From Rossellomorea aquimaris (GTDB lineage: Bacteria > Bacillota > Bacilli > Bacillales > Bacillaceae_B), in NCBI RefSeq assembly GCF_035590735.1, contig NZ_CP141595.1, positions 2,513,001 to 2,577,000 on the forward strand: a DNA stretch of 64,000 nucleotides. Reading direction: 5' to 3'. Position 1 is the stretch's first letter. Every line of letters starts with the position of its first letter. The position numbers and the translations under genes were made by a program. The notes below the pieces were generated by a model that was not told where the DNA came from, did no database searches, and was given only the letters and a program-made list of their open reading frames with translations. Positions 33,991 through 43,514 of the stretch are shown here, piece by piece.

Positions 33991-35133
33991 ATGATGGAGC
34001 AACGAAATGAACAATCTGAACTGGACCTGCTGCTTTCCAACCCGTTTGGAGATGATATGCCTGCTGTAAGTGAACAGACAAAGTCTCCTTTGCTACTCGA
34101 CCGCTTACCAAAAGAGCAGCAGGAAAAGGCAAAGCAACTAGCTGCTCAGATCGACTATAAAGACTATGAAGCGATTTTAAAATATGGAACTGCCGCTCAG
34201 ACCCAGCTTTCTACTTTCTCCCACTCCATGCTCGATCATGTACAAAAACGGGACATCGGTCCCATTGGCGATGTGTTGGGAGATTTAATGAAAAAGCTCG
34301 AGCAAATGAATCCTGATGAACTGAATACCAAACAAAAGGGAGTTTTCAAAAAGCTTTTCCGTAAAGTCACTTCCTCCCTGCAGGAGGTCCTTTCCAAATA
34401 CCAAAAGATCGGCTCACAGATCGATCGCATTTCAGTCAGACTCGAACATTCAAAAAAGACCCTGCTTGATGATAATCGACTATTGGAAACCCTGTATGAA
34501 AAAAATAAAGACTATTTTCAAGCACTGAATATGTACATTGCAGCAGCTGAAATTAAACGAGAAGAGATTCAGCATACGCTGCTTCCCTCATTACGCAAGA
34601 AAGCAGAAGAAACGGATGACGAGTTAATTTATCAGGAAGTCAATGATACGATGCAATTTCTGGATCGATTGGATAAACGTATCCATGATTTAAAGCTAAG
34701 TAGACAAATGACCATTCAGTCTGCCCCCCAAATACGCCTAATTCAAAATACGAACCAGGCACTGGCAGAAAAAATACAGGCATCTGTACTGACAGCCATT
34801 CCTCTTTGGAAGAATCAAATTGCCATAGCCCTGACTCTTCTGAATCAGCAAAAGGCTGTAGCCGCTCAGAAACAGGTTTCGCGGACCACCAATGAGCTCC
34901 TTCTTAAAAATTCAGAGATGCTTAAAACGAATAGCATTGAAACAGCAAAAGAAAATGAACGAGGAATCATTGATATTGAAACATTGAAGAAAACACAAGA
35001 AAACCTTATTTCCACCATTGAAGAAACCTTGGCCATACAAGCAGAAGGACGCCAGAAACGTCAGCAGGCAGAACAGGAAATGGTCACGATGGAAAACGAA
35101 TTAAAACAAAAACTCATTGAAATCAGAAAGTAA
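33991..35133 (+). CDS. yaaN: TelA/YaaN-family toxic-anion resistance protein
   Basis: This 380-residue, soluble, strongly helical protein belongs to the TelA/KlaA/YaaN family. The typical segments are [50 protein letters not shown] and [43 protein letters not shown]. TelA proteins are linked to resistance to tellurite, some antibiotics and bacteriocins. The gene follows xpaC with a CGGAGG site; a second ATG one codon later is equally possible. A terminator ends the two-gene operon. Confidence 0.9.
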   Translation: MMEQRNEQSELDLLLSNPFGDDMPAVSEQTKSPLLLDRLPKEQQEKAKQLAAQIDYKDYEAILKYGTAAQTQLSTFSHSMLDHVQKRDIGPIGDVLGDLMKKLEQMNPDELNTKQKGVFKKLFRKVTSSLQEVLSKYQKIGSQIDRISVRLEHSKKTLLDDNRLLETLYEKNKDYFQALNMYIAAAEIKREEIQHTLLPSLRKKAEETDDELIYQEVNDTMQFLDRLDKRIHDLKLSRQMTIQSAPQIRLIQNTNQALAEKIQASVLTAIPLWKNQIAIALTLLNQQKAVAAQKQVSRTTNELLLKNSEMLKTNSIETAKENERGIIDIETLKKTQENLISTIEETLAIQAEGRQKRQQAEQEMVTMENELKQKLIEIRK

Positions 35134-35165
35134 AAGAGGAGCCGATTTGGCCCCTCTTTTACTTT
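35132..35165 (+). terminator. Terminator of xpaC-yaaN
   Basis: AAAAGAGG...GCC pairs with GGC...CCTCTTTT across a 5-base loop, with one mismatch, followed by ACTTTTT. Confidence 0.85.
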
Positions 35166-35211
35166 TTCATTACTATATTCTGAGCCAAAAAACAACTAAA
35201 CTGAACTTCTG

Positions 35212-35553
35212 CTATTTCTCCTCATTGTGAACAATACTATCCGTTATTGCATCATACTCCTTTTCCGCGATGGAGCTTGTGATGATTTCTTCTTTTTCCA
35301 GTTTTGCGACTGCCTCATATTCTGCGTATAGTGCGTGTTTTCTCAGTGTCGTAAGCTGATCTGCTTTTATGACTGGATTTTTTTCGAATAAATCATCCAA
35401 CTGAGCTTTTAGCATATCAATTCTTTTTGTATACGTATCGATAAGCTCATTTGATACAGGGTCTGTAATATAGAGCTTTTGTTTTACCCGATGGATTTCA
35501 CTAATTGCTGTTTCATATCTGTGGAGTTGACTGAGCAATTTTTCAAATTCCAC
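35212..35553 (-). CDS. Coiled-coil protein downstream of a CPA1 antiporter
   Basis: This 113-residue, entirely helical charged protein has heptad-like spacing. I do not recognise it as a named family. Its C-terminal half (LRKHALYAEYEAVAKLEKEEIITSSIAEKEY) resembles the cytosolic helical tail of longer Na+/H+ antiporters. It starts 27 bases after the antiporter stop, with GAAGGGGG before a GTG. It may be the regulatory tail of that antiporter, encoded as a separate subunit (inference). Confidence 0.6.
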   Translation of the reverse strand: MEFEKLLSQLHRYETAISEIHRVKQKLYITDPVSNELIDTYTKRIDMLKAQLDDLFEKNPVIKADQLTTLRKHALYAEYEAVAKLEKEEIITSSIAEKEYDAITDSIVHNEEK

Positions 35554-35580
35554 ATGTCCCCCTTCTTTTGGTTTAATCCC

Positions 35581-36792
35581 TTAAAGATTGATCAAGGGTT
35601 TGATTGTCAATCCTTGGATGACAAGGCTGAATAATACCACACTAAACCCAAGGATCAAGACGTCCTCTCTTCCTGGGAAATCTCTCGGCAGGCTGAGGAT
35701 CAAGGCGATTGATAACGATCCTTTCAAGCCTCCCCAATTCAAAATATGCTTCCATTTATGAGGGAAGTTCCCGATGAGAGATAAACTTGTATAGACTGCA
35801 ATACTTCTTGCCAGTAGTACTAAGAGAATGGCTGCGAAAATATATGGCCATTTTTCGATAAAGTCTATCCTCGTTATTTCAAGTCCGACCATTAAGAAAA
35901 CGAGGGAATTGGCAAGTAACGCGGCTACATCCCAAAAACTATTTATGTTCAATTTTGTTGTAGGGCTCATACCGATTTTTCCGCCATAATTACCGAATAT
36001 AAGAGCTGCAATTACGACCGCGATAACACCTGAAGCATGGACGCTCTCTGCAAGGAGGAATGAACCATAAAACAAAATCACACTAAATATAATTTCCAAC
36101 GGATAGTCATCGAAGTACTTCGTTAAAACGGAAAACGCATAACCGAGGGAGCTTCCAATAATGACACCCAAGGATACTACCCGGATGAACTCCCAGATAC
36201 CACTCCCGAGTCCGGACCAGCCTGCATCAATATAGGATAGTAAATAATAAGCGGATATATTGAACAATACAACGGCTAAACCGTCATTAAATAAACTTTC
36301 GCCTTCAATGACAACCTCCAACCTCTTCTTTACTCCTACACTCTTGAATATGGACAGTACACTGACAGGGTCTGTCGCACTCATCAATGCCCCAAAAACA
36401 AATGCTGCCGGAATGGAAAAGTCAAAGAGGTAATACGCTGAAAAGCCGATAATTAAGAACGAAATGAATGTTCCCCCAAAAGCCAAGGCAATAATCGGCT
36501 CCTTGTTCGCACGCAAATGGGTAAAAGGCAGCTTCAAAGCTGCTTCACCCAGAAGCGCTGGTAAAAATAATGTGATAATGACAAAATTAAATACTTCTCC
36601 TTCAGTTATAAAATCCTTGAGGGGACCAAGGACTGGTATATTGAATAACCCGATAAGGGCACCTACAATGACTAGGGCAATTGGATATGGCTGTTTGAAT
36701 TTCTTGGCAATTGCCGTTATGCCTGCTGCGATCATCACTAAAATAAGTCCCAGTTCAAAAATATGGTGCATATCTAACTCATGCATAATCAC
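35581..36792 (-). CDS. CPA1-family sodium/proton antiporter (NhaP type)
   Basis: This 403-residue protein has about 12 helices. The core pattern GALMSATDPVSVLSIF with the conserved aspartate, followed by EGESLFNDGLAVVLF, is the ion-binding signature of CPA1 exchangers. NWGGLKGSLSIALILSLP near the C-terminus is also typical. It lacks the long C-terminal cytosolic domain of NhaP/NhaK-type relatives and ends shortly after the last helix. The next gene encodes a separate helical protein. Translation starts at GTG with GGAGG upstream. It probably exports Na+ or K+ in exchange for H+. Confidence 0.88.
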   Translation of the reverse strand: MIMHELDMHHIFELGLILVMIAAGITAIAKKFKQPYPIALVIVGALIGLFNIPVLGPLKDFITEGEVFNFVIITLFLPALLGEAALKLPFTHLRANKEPIIALAFGGTFISFLIIGFSAYYLFDFSIPAAFVFGALMSATDPVSVLSIFKSVGVKKRLEVVIEGESLFNDGLAVVLFNISAYYLLSYIDAGWSGLGSGIWEFIRVVSLGVIIGSSLGYAFSVLTKYFDDYPLEIIFSVILFYGSFLLAESVHASGVIAVVIAALIFGNYGGKIGMSPTTKLNINSFWDVAALLANSLVFLMVGLEITRIDFIEKWPYIFAAILLVLLARSIAVYTSLSLIGNFPHKWKHILNWGGLKGSLSIALILSLPRDFPGREDVLILGFSVVLFSLVIQGLTIKPLINL

Positions 36793-36892
36793 CGTGACCT
36801 CCCTTTCTTTATAAATTTTTCCTCATCTCTTTATTTATTAACCTTCCCTTCATCATGAATACGACTCGCATTTATATGATTTTTCACCATAC

Positions 36893-36940
36893 AAAAAAGA
36901 ATGACCTTCTACTATTAGTGAGAATAGTCATTCTTTTATT
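36893..36940. terminator. Terminator between the antiporter and a small gene
   Basis: AAAAGAATGAC (minus-strand 3' side) pairs with GTCATTCTTTT over a larger inner loop; T-runs are present on both strands. Confidence 0.75.
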
Positions 36941-36983
36941 ATACATTTTTTTCCTCTTTTTTCGAACTTGACGGATTTTCCAC

Positions 36984-37130
36984 TTACAGATTCTTACCAG
37001 GCCATGGAGAGAAAACTTGTTTCTTAGTGGTTTCTTCTTGCCTCCACCCTTTTTGATTCAAAATGTGATTCATCCTGTGATATTCATGAATCGCGGCATT
37101 CATATCAGAAATATTGTTCATCCTGTCCAT
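36984..37130 (-). CDS. Small protein of unknown function
   Basis: This 48-residue hydrophilic protein reads MDRMNNISDMNAAIHEYHRM at the start and ends SPWPGKNL. GAAAGGGG lies immediately before the first ATG and suits the third codon, also ATG (37121), better. It is followed by a terminator and has no recognisable family. The lack of a membrane segment and the aromatic tail suggest a small soluble protein. Confidence 0.45.
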   Translation of the reverse strand: MDRMNNISDMNAAIHEYHRMNHILNQKGWRQEETTKKQVFSPWPGKNL

Positions 37131-37239
37131 CCCCTTTCTTTTTATTACTTTCAGTATATTGCAGGTAGAGGTAATCCGAATGAGATGGATGATTGATTTT
37201 ATTTCAGCCTAAGGACTGATTTGAATTCCTCCTCTCCCC

Positions 37240-37276
37240 AAAAAGACGACTACATGGTTCCCATGTAATCGTCTTG
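37240..37276 (-). terminator. Terminator of the yojNO-type operon
   Basis: AAGACGATTACATGG pairs with CCATGTAGTCGTCTT (one G-T) on the minus strand, followed by TTTGG. Confidence 0.85.
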
Positions 37277-37285
37277 GTTCTTCAT

Positions 37286-39205
37286 CTATATACTTTTGTA
37301 CAGAAGCTTCCGTAATAAAGGAAACAACACTTCAGGGAGTTCTTCTACATCTGAAACAAGAATACTGTAATTTCCATAAATGTTCTGAATGGTTCTTCTT
37401 TGCCCCTCATCTATTTCTCCGTTCGCTAAAAAGACGTTGATGACTTCAATTCCTTGTTTTCTTGCGTCTAATACAGCCTCATGAGTATCAACGATCCCGT
37501 TTTGCTCATAATCCATGGCTGCTGGCTCACCATCTGAAAAGACAAGAAGGAATTTTTGTTTTTCGTTCCGTCTGAGGATCCGTTCTGTCATTAACCGAAT
37601 GGCAAAGCCGTCCCGATTATCTTCTTCAGGCTGGAGCTGCATGATTTCTGATCCACTGTTAGGTTTTAAGGAAGAATAGAAGTCCAGTACAGGGTTCATG
37701 TAATTTGGTTGACTGGTCTTTGTGGCCCTGTTGGTATCTTCCCAGAAGCCGATAACCTCATGCGGCACGCGAACGGACTTTAACGATTCATGAAATAACG
37801 TGATTCCCAGCTTGGTTTGATCCATTTTGTCATACATAGAACCGGAACAGTCTACCAATAGTGAAAACACGGCATCTATTTCGGAAGATGGATTCAGTTT
37901 TTTATAGAATAGTCTTGGATTATCGTCAGTAATAAACCGCAATAACTTTTTGTTCAGCCTACCGAAGTGCAAATCACTTCTAGGCTGGATTCGCTTATGT
38001 TCCAATGTTTTTTCGATCATTTTCTGAAGCTTCTTTTGATAAGGAGCAATTAACCCTTTGTTAAGGTTATACAAGTGCTTATCTTCTGAGGTAGGAATGG
38101 TTGGTGAAATAAAGTGAGGTACAGCAAAGCGATTGTCTTTTCCATACTCACCTTCCCCTCCACCAAGTTCATCCCTTTCCTGCTCCTGTGCCCTCACATT
38201 TTGGTACTGCTCCTGCTCCGTTTCTTTGGCTGAGCCCTGTACCATAGCCATTGCCTGGTCCCCATCATCCCCTTCACGGACACCTTCGCCCATAAGATCG
38301 GATTGAGACCCTTGATCTAAGTCAAACTGAAGGAAAGACTCCCCTTTGTCACTCGTCTCCCGGTGCCAAGTACGGAATTCTTCATCTATCACTTCTTCCT
38401 CCCCTGTACTCTCTTCTTCCAATACATCCTGATTAGCAAGGGGATCCTTTCTCTTTAAATCATCAAATGTTTTAGTAAACATTTCCTCCGTGTCATACAC
38501 ATCTTCAGGTAAATGGAAGTATTCATTTAACATATCTTTTCTAACAATCTCATCGATTACTTCTACCATTTCCAAGCAAATTCTTACCACATCTTTCGTG
38601 TTACGGGTTTCAAAGAAGTGTGTGATTTGCCGATGCAAAAAGGGCATTGCTAAATCAATATCCTCATTTATCCGTACAGGTTCTTCTAATGGTGATTGTG
38701 CATGGAGAAGAAGGAAAATTGAATTAAATAGAGCATCTGTGAAAACACTTTTCGTTATATTTACCTTAAGCTGTGCCTCGAAGTGCTGGCGATATAATTT
38801 TCTTCTCGTTTCAAACGACTTCTTTGTTCCCGGACGCTTGGATTTACAAATTTCCTCTAAGCGAGCTTCTTCACCAATGACAAATAGCTGCTTGGCAAAT
38901 CGGGGAACAGAAGTTGCTTTCACCTTCTCAATATAATCGATAACATCATCGTTCGTGGTTTCATGAAGATTACCGATCGTCCTTAAATAAATATCACTTT
39001 TCAATCCATGTACTTCTTCTTCTTTTTTTCGGTGATCCCAAAAATGACTGATATAAACCGTTCCTTCTTTATAATCCAGATAAGAAAACGGTCCGTATTT
39101 CAAGTTCATATCGGCATTTTTGGAAAGTGTTTTCGTCAAATCAGCCATTTCCATCACTAAAAAAGAGTCTATGGTTTCATCATTAAATTGAATAAATCGA
39201 TGCAT
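37286..39205 (-). CDS. yojO: VWA-domain protein YojO (NorD/CbbO type)
   Basis: This 639-residue protein partners a MoxR-type ATPase. The C-terminal von Willebrand A domain (about 440-639) has a complete metal site: D-C-S-G-S (FSLLVDCSGSMYDKMDQTKL), a downstream threonine region and FSDGEP. The middle (about 240-350) is acidic and Gln-rich. Proteins of the NorD/CbbO type act with AAA+ partners to remodel or load metals into client enzymes. The start at 39205 has GAGGGA six bases upstream; a TTG at 39223 is possible but lacks a site. It follows the ATPase with an 11-base gap and is organised as in B. subtilis yojN-yojO. Confidence 0.88.
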   Translation of the reverse strand: MHRFIQFNDETIDSFLVMEMADLTKTLSKNADMNLKYGPFSYLDYKEGTVYISHFWDHRKKEEEVHGLKSDIYLRTIGNLHETTNDDVIDYIEKVKATSVPRFAKQLFVIGEEARLEEICKSKRPGTKKSFETRRKLYRQHFEAQLKVNITKSVFTDALFNSIFLLLHAQSPLEEPVRINEDIDLAMPFLHRQITHFFETRNTKDVVRICLEMVEVIDEIVRKDMLNEYFHLPEDVYDTEEMFTKTFDDLKRKDPLANQDVLEEESTGEEEVIDEEFRTWHRETSDKGESFLQFDLDQGSQSDLMGEGVREGDDGDQAMAMVQGSAKETEQEQYQNVRAQEQERDELGGGEGEYGKDNRFAVPHFISPTIPTSEDKHLYNLNKGLIAPYQKKLQKMIEKTLEHKRIQPRSDLHFGRLNKKLLRFITDDNPRLFYKKLNPSSEIDAVFSLLVDCSGSMYDKMDQTKLGITLFHESLKSVRVPHEVIGFWEDTNRATKTSQPNYMNPVLDFYSSLKPNSGSEIMQLQPEEDNRDGFAIRLMTERILRRNEKQKFLLVFSDGEPAAMDYEQNGIVDTHEAVLDARKQGIEVINVFLANGEIDEGQRRTIQNIYGNYSILVSDVEELPEVLFPLLRKLLYKSI

Positions 39206-39215
39206 TACAAGTCCC

Positions 39216-40097
39216 TCATTCAAATAAGGTTTCAGCTATATTTTGAATAGCCGCTTTTTCTCGTTCATCTTCCAGTTTATCAACGATTCCACGTTGTATA
39301 GCCCTTTTTGCCGGCAAGTACACGGCTAAATCACAGGCATCCAATAAGGCACGTATGGAAGCCGCTTCCTCTGAAATTTGGCCATTTTTCACTTGAACCA
39401 ATAAATCCGAAGATAAGTCTACAAATTGAGTAATAAGCTTAGAATCGGTCAGCTTGCTTTGACTTTCAATCACACTCTTTAACGTTTCCCCTTCGATATA
39501 TGGCACATCGATTACAACAAAACGATTTTTTAACGCTTCATTTAACGGTACCGTGCCTACATATCCTTCATTGATGGCCGCTATTACACCGAATGTAGGG
39601 GCGGCTTTAACTATTTCCCCTGTAAATGGATTCGTTATACTTCTGCGGTAATCCAACACACCATTTAAGATCGGCAGCGTTTCAGGCTTAGCCATATTAA
39701 TTTCATCAATATAAAGGAGATGCCCATTTTTCATCGCTTGAATTACAGGTCCCTCAATGAATTCAATGGTGTTTTTTCCGTCTCTTTCGCTGATTGTTTT
39801 ATACCCCAGTAATGCTTCTGCATCTAGGTCCACTGAGCAATTTATACTGTGCATTGGCTGAGAGAAGATGGATGACAAGGTATCAGATAGCTTCGTTTTC
39901 CCTGAACCAGTTGGTCCCTTAAGAAGAAGGTTTTTCCCTAATGACAGAGAAATGATACTATCTTCAATAATATAGTCTTCACTAGCGGTATACCCCCCTT
40001 TTCCAATTAAAGAAGTATGCTCAGGTGAAGAGAATAATTGTTTTCTCTCGTTAATTATATAAGTAACCGAGTCTGGTAATAATCGTTCAACATTCAT
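39216..40097 (-). CDS. yojN: MoxR-type AAA+ ATPase YojN
   Basis: This 293-residue AAA+ ATPase of the MoxR/CbbQ/NorQ group has Walker [16 protein letters not shown], Walker [25 protein letters not shown], sensor 1 [25 protein letters not shown] and a C-terminal helical lid. It should form a hexamer that works with the downstream VWA protein as a chaperone-like machine. The client is unknown; no metalloenzyme lies nearby. The ATG follows GGAAAGGATGTCATT, where the AGGA is a plausible site. Confidence 0.88.
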   Translation of the reverse strand: MNVERLLPDSVTYIINERKQLFSSPEHTSLIGKGGYTASEDYIIEDSIISLSLGKNLLLKGPTGSGKTKLSDTLSSIFSQPMHSINCSVDLDAEALLGYKTISERDGKNTIEFIEGPVIQAMKNGHLLYIDEINMAKPETLPILNGVLDYRRSITNPFTGEIVKAAPTFGVIAAINEGYVGTVPLNEALKNRFVVIDVPYIEGETLKSVIESQSKLTDSKLITQFVDLSSDLLVQVKNGQISEEAASIRALLDACDLAVYLPAKRAIQRGIVDKLEDEREKAAIQNIAETLFE

Positions 40098-40233
40098 TTA
40101 ATGACATCCTTTCCATTTCACATACTAGACATTCTACATGTAATAACGCTTACACTGCAAAGGCTCTGCCTAATTTTGTTTCAAAGCATTTATTTCAGTC
40201 AAGAATTAGCAACCAATTAATAAACCAACATGT

Positions 40234-40263
40234 AAAAAAAACACCCTTAATCGGGTGTTTTTT
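40234..40263. terminator. Bidirectional terminator before the GNAT gene end
   Basis: AAAAAAACACCC and GGGTGTTTTTT form a 10-bp stem with a 6-base loop. On the minus strand it ends the acetyltransferase gene. Confidence 0.88.
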
Positions 40264-40268
40264 AGCTT

Positions 40269-41174
40269 CTAAACTTCTAAATCATATCGAGTGAACCCTC
40301 TATATACGTACATACCAGCTTTTTGATAGACGATGGTTGCGTCTGTATAGTTATCACTGTCGACTGAAAGAGCTGCTGTAATCATTCCTTCCTCTTTCAA
40401 TTTTGAAAAAGCATAATTGAGCAAATAATGGGCGAGTCCTTTGCGACGCCACTTTTTGCGAATCCCCAAATGAGTGATTTCCCCTAATTTAGTTTCATAG
40501 TTAACTGTGCAAAAAACAAAACCTACAAGGTCGTTATCTTCTCTTAATACAAACCAGAGGTCGGGGTCAAATGAAGGACGAAGAAAACGCTTCTTAAATT
40601 CATCCAGGCTGGATGGATGATAATCAAAGTGTTCTGAGAACACCTCTTCAAACACCTGATGAAGACTTTCAGCGTCGGTATCGGGATTGAAACTAGAAAT
40701 ACAATAAGATGAAGAGAGTGATGCAATAGATAAATCTTTAAGGTCTCTTTTCATTTGAAACCAATAACGGGTTGGTGTAAAGCCATATTTCTCAAAAGCT
40801 TTTTTCTCTTCCTCAATATTTGCAGATAGGATAATGGTTTTTGAGTCAGAATTCGTTTCTTTCTTTCTCCTGGCTGATGTAAAAAGCTCTTCTGCCAACT
40901 CACCTATATAGAGACCCATATGATCGTTTGGAAGGGCAAGGATTAATGAGGGTAAACGGTGATCTTTTTCAGTAAGAATGGAGATAGCCACTAAATCCCC
41001 TTCATGCCAAAGCCCTCTTCGGTCAGTTGCGGGAATTGATTCAATCATTTCTTGAATATCAGCCTCACTCGTTTGAACCTCTCCATATACTTCCGTTTCA
41101 TAACTCTTGAACAAGTTAATTAGAGATGCTTGGTCCTCCATAGAAATGATTCGCTTACTAAATGAATGTTTCAT
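40269..41174 (-). CDS. GNAT-family N-acetyltransferase, probably two-domain
   Basis: This 301-residue protein has a degenerate GNAT-like N-terminal half and a complete C-terminal GNAT domain. The C-terminal acetyl-CoA-binding motif is THLGIRKKWRRKGLAHYLLNYAFSKL, followed by TAALSVDSDN and YQKAGMYVYRGF. Such tandem GNATs resemble mycothiol-synthase-like or ribosomal-type acetyltransferases, but the substrate is unknown. The start at 41174 follows GGGGGAAGAG; an in-frame Met at 41210 overlaps that site. It is monocistronic. Confidence 0.82.
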   Translation of the reverse strand: MKHSFSKRIISMEDQASLINLFKSYETEVYGEVQTSEADIQEMIESIPATDRRGLWHEGDLVAISILTEKDHRLPSLILALPNDHMGLYIGELAEELFTSARRKKETNSDSKTIILSANIEEEKKAFEKYGFTPTRYWFQMKRDLKDLSIASLSSSYCISSFNPDTDAESLHQVFEEVFSEHFDYHPSSLDEFKKRFLRPSFDPDLWFVLREDNDLVGFVFCTVNYETKLGEITHLGIRKKWRRKGLAHYLLNYAFSKLKEEGMITAALSVDSDNYTDATIVYQKAGMYVYRGFTRYDLEV

Positions 41175-41213
41175 TCTCTTCCCCCCACTTGCACTATATT
41201 TTAGTGGCAATCA

Positions 41214-41250
41214 AAAAAAGCCGGTTTCTCCACATGAGAAGAAACCAGCC
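41214..41250 (-). terminator. Terminator of the DUF6501-like gene
   Basis: On the minus strand an imperfect GGCTGGTTTCTT/AGAAACCGGC stem is followed by TTTTTTTG. Confidence 0.75.
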
Positions 41251-41263
41251 AGAAAGGGATGGT

Positions 41264-41467
41264 TTACACCTCTTCAAAGTACTCCTTGTAGAAGCCTCCC
41301 ATTTTCCCACTTTCATCGATGACGAAGTAATACTCTTCAGATTCGTTTTTCACTTCGTATTCTTTTCCAATGGTCAGAACATTTTCAACTGTATATTTCT
41401 TCGCATCCGTATGTACACATTTTACCTTTTTCCCGGTATTGTTTTCCGTCCAAGTTTTGTGAATCAA
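41264..41467 (-). CDS. DUF6501-like small protein
   Basis: This 67-residue protein starts MIHKTWTENNTGKKVKCVHT and has GKEYEVKNESEEYYFVIDES and GGFYKEYFEEV. This resembles a small conserved Bacillaceae protein family that I associate with DUF6501. It looks like a single beta-rich domain and lacks a signal peptide. Function is unknown. AAGGAGG lies ten bases before the ATG. Confidence 0.6.
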   Translation of the reverse strand: MIHKTWTENNTGKKVKCVHTDAKKYTVENVLTIGKEYEVKNESEEYYFVIDESGKMGGFYKEYFEEV

Positions 41468-41625
41468 TTCAATAACCTCCTTTATGTATGTACTATGCTA
41501 ATAGTATATTCTTACAGAGCTATAAGTTCAACTTCTATCTCATTTGTCAGTTTTTTTGTGAAACTATCATTTCCAATCAGAATATATGGTATATTATAGG
41601 AGGAATTTGCAGGAGAGGTTCGATA

Positions 41626-41970
41626 ATGGTGAGAGACGGATTAAAAAGAATTGGTATGTTCACTTTGGTATTGATGTTTTTTTATATGAGCACCCACCGA
41701 CCAAATGAAGAACAATTTTATTTATGGCTTTTAGATGAATACAATATTGAATGTCATGAATCTATAACCTGTACGAAGAAACTTGAAGGTAATTCTTATT
41801 CAACCCTGGTTGAAACAGGCTCAAATGTTAAAAACGGCTACTTGCTATTTAACACAATCGGTAAAATATATGAGGATGAAAATGGCTCAAGAACCACAAT
41901 TAAAGCGTTGGGTGTATTCGGGAAGTATTTCACTATTGTTAAGGATGAACAAGATAGATCGACTGATTAA
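41626..41970 (+). CDS. Small secreted or membrane-anchored protein, DUF4359-like
   Basis: This 114-residue protein has one N-terminal hydrophobic segment (GMFTLVLMFFYMST) that could be a signal or anchor, and a soluble remainder with two cysteines in IECHESITC. The ending ALGVFGKYFTIVKDEQ recalls DUF4359-like proteins, but the match is weak. The ATG follows CAGGAGAGG by six bases; earlier in-frame Met codons have no site. A terminator overlaps its 3' end. Confidence 0.5.
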   Translation: MVRDGLKRIGMFTLVLMFFYMSTHRPNEEQFYLWLLDEYNIECHESITCTKKLEGNSYSTLVETGSNVKNGYLLFNTIGKIYEDENGSRTTIKALGVFGKYFTIVKDEQDRSTD

Positions 41971-42003
41971 AGGAGAAGGCATCTTTGATCAGTCTTTTCT
42001 TAT
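41958..42003. terminator. Terminator between the DUF4359-like gene and the DedA gene
   Basis: GACTGAT...AAAG pairs with CTTTGATCAGTC around an inner loop, followed by TTTTCTTATTTTCT. It covers the last codons of the upstream gene. Confidence 0.75.
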
Positions 42004-42626
42004 TTTCTATATCGTACCTTTTTCCATTTCGAGGTATTAGGGGTTTTTTTTAAGGTAAAAACAATACTGTACACGATTACCCCGATGAATAAAATGGAGA
42101 AGATTATTCCTGCCTTCACGCTCACTTCCTCCAGTAATCCCTGAAAACTTTTTGGAAAATACCTCCCAATCTGAAAATACACAAATCCCCAAACGAAAGC
42201 AGACGGAAGAGCATATAAGAGAAACTTCATGAAAGAAATCCCTTTTGACGTTCCTGCAATATAAGGCATGAATAATCGGATGCCCGGTATAAAATAGCTG
42301 AACGATATGGCAAATGGACCATACTTATTTATCCATTTTTCACCATTGTCAATGAGTCTCCTTGATTTATCTCCTTTCAGAAATCGAGAAATTAATTTTG
42401 TTCCGAAATATCGGCCATTTAAAAAGGCGAAGATTCCATAAGAGATTAATCCACTATACATAAAGAAAAAGGAGGTATACGGGTTGAAATTTCTCCATTC
42501 AGATAAATATCCCGATAGTGCAGCAGCAAGTTCGTTAGGTACCGGTAATCCTAAAAATACAATCCAGCTAAAAAGAAACATGGCGATATATCCAAATTGA
42601 TCGACCAATTGTAGTAAAGCATCCAT
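42000..42626 (-). CDS. DedA-family membrane protein
   Basis: This 208-residue DedA protein has four or five helices. The conserved core is FLGLPVPNELAAALSGYL, which carries the functional Glu of the family. FAISFSYFIPGIRLFMPYIAGTSKGISFMKFLLY carries the conserved re-entrant R-x(n)-P-x-x-A-G. DedA proteins take part in phospholipid carrier recycling and membrane homeostasis. The start at 42626 is chosen with GGGGTGG upstream. It is followed by an acetyltransferase gene read in the same direction but 27 bases before it, so they may be co-transcribed. Confidence 0.85.
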   Translation of the reverse strand: MDALLQLVDQFGYIAMFLFSWIVFLGLPVPNELAAALSGYLSEWRNFNPYTSFFFMYSGLISYGIFAFLNGRYFGTKLISRFLKGDKSRRLIDNGEKWINKYGPFAISFSYFIPGIRLFMPYIAGTSKGISFMKFLLYALPSAFVWGFVYFQIGRYFPKSFQGLLEEVSVKAGIIFSILFIGVIVYSIVFTLKKTPNTSKWKKVRYRK

Positions 42627-42653
42627 CGTACCACCCCATTTCACACAAAACGA

Positions 42654-43484
42654 CTATTTTTTCGTGCTTTTCATACCTGCCTGCGCTTTTCTATTCACTA
42701 CCCAATATTGATAGGTTGAAAACGCTTGGAAGCCCAACCTCTTGAGAATGGGGGCAGAGTGGCCTACTCTCGCCTGACAGGTTACAAACCGACATTGCCC
42801 TCGTTTTGCCATTTCCAATCGATGGGCCACTAATGAAGAATATACTCCTTCGTGCCTTGCTTCTTGGAGCACCCCTCCTCCATTGAGGTAAAGGACTTCA
42901 TGATCACGGCTGAACCGATAATTTCCGTATCCGACGGGATGCCCTTCTTTATTGTAAGCTAATGTGAACCCACCATCCGGTCCCCATTTGCTCATAAACT
43001 CTTTTCTTTGTTTAAAGATGACCGGCTTGTCTTCTTCCCGATATCCCCATATAGAGGAACTGATTTCTATAAGATCATGGATGTGAAGGTCACTTTCAAC
43101 TGTAATGACTCTATGAGAAGGTGAGGGGATGAAATGACTCTGATTTAGATCAAATACCAGCCCCTCATAACGCTCTTCCATAATTCCATCATGTGATTGG
43201 AGGAATTGCTCTTCCTGATCGATAAGCGGCTCCCTGATCCACATACTAAAGGATTCCTTACCATAAAACCCTTCAATCACCTCCCATTTTACATGAAGGT
43301 CATTCATATTATTTACAATGAATTTAGGGACCTTATTAGCAAATACATTTTTCCACTGTTTATTTTTAATTGCAACGATTCCATCCCTGTGTAAACTATC
43401 CACTTCACTCGGTATCAACCGATCTGGATAGTCCCAGTGATGTGATTCTATGGCAGTAAATAAAAGTTCATCACTTACCTTCAC
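42654..43484 (-). CDS. GNAT-family N-acetyltransferase
   Basis: This 276-residue protein has an N-terminal half of unknown fold and a C-terminal GNAT-like domain. LYLNGGGVLQEARHEGVYSSLVAHRLEMAKRGQCRFVTCQA is the acetyl-CoA-binding region, and the end LKRLGFQAFSTYQYWVV matches the usual final strand. The substrate is unknown. Translation starts at GTG with GGGAGG upstream. It lies between dedA and the ykqA-like gene, all on the minus strand and probably one transcription unit. Confidence 0.75.
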   Translation of the reverse strand: MKVSDELLFTAIESHHWDYPDRLIPSEVDSLHRDGIVAIKNKQWKNVFANKVPKFIVNNMNDLHVKWEVIEGFYGKESFSMWIREPLIDQEEQFLQSHDGIMEERYEGLVFDLNQSHFIPSPSHRVITVESDLHIHDLIEISSSIWGYREEDKPVIFKQRKEFMSKWGPDGGFTLAYNKEGHPVGYGNYRFSRDHEVLYLNGGGVLQEARHEGVYSSLVAHRLEMAKRGQCRFVTCQARVGHSAPILKRLGFQAFSTYQYWVVNRKAQAGMKSTKK

Positions 43485-43514
43485 GACTTCACCTCCCGGA
43501 ACTCATTCGTACAC

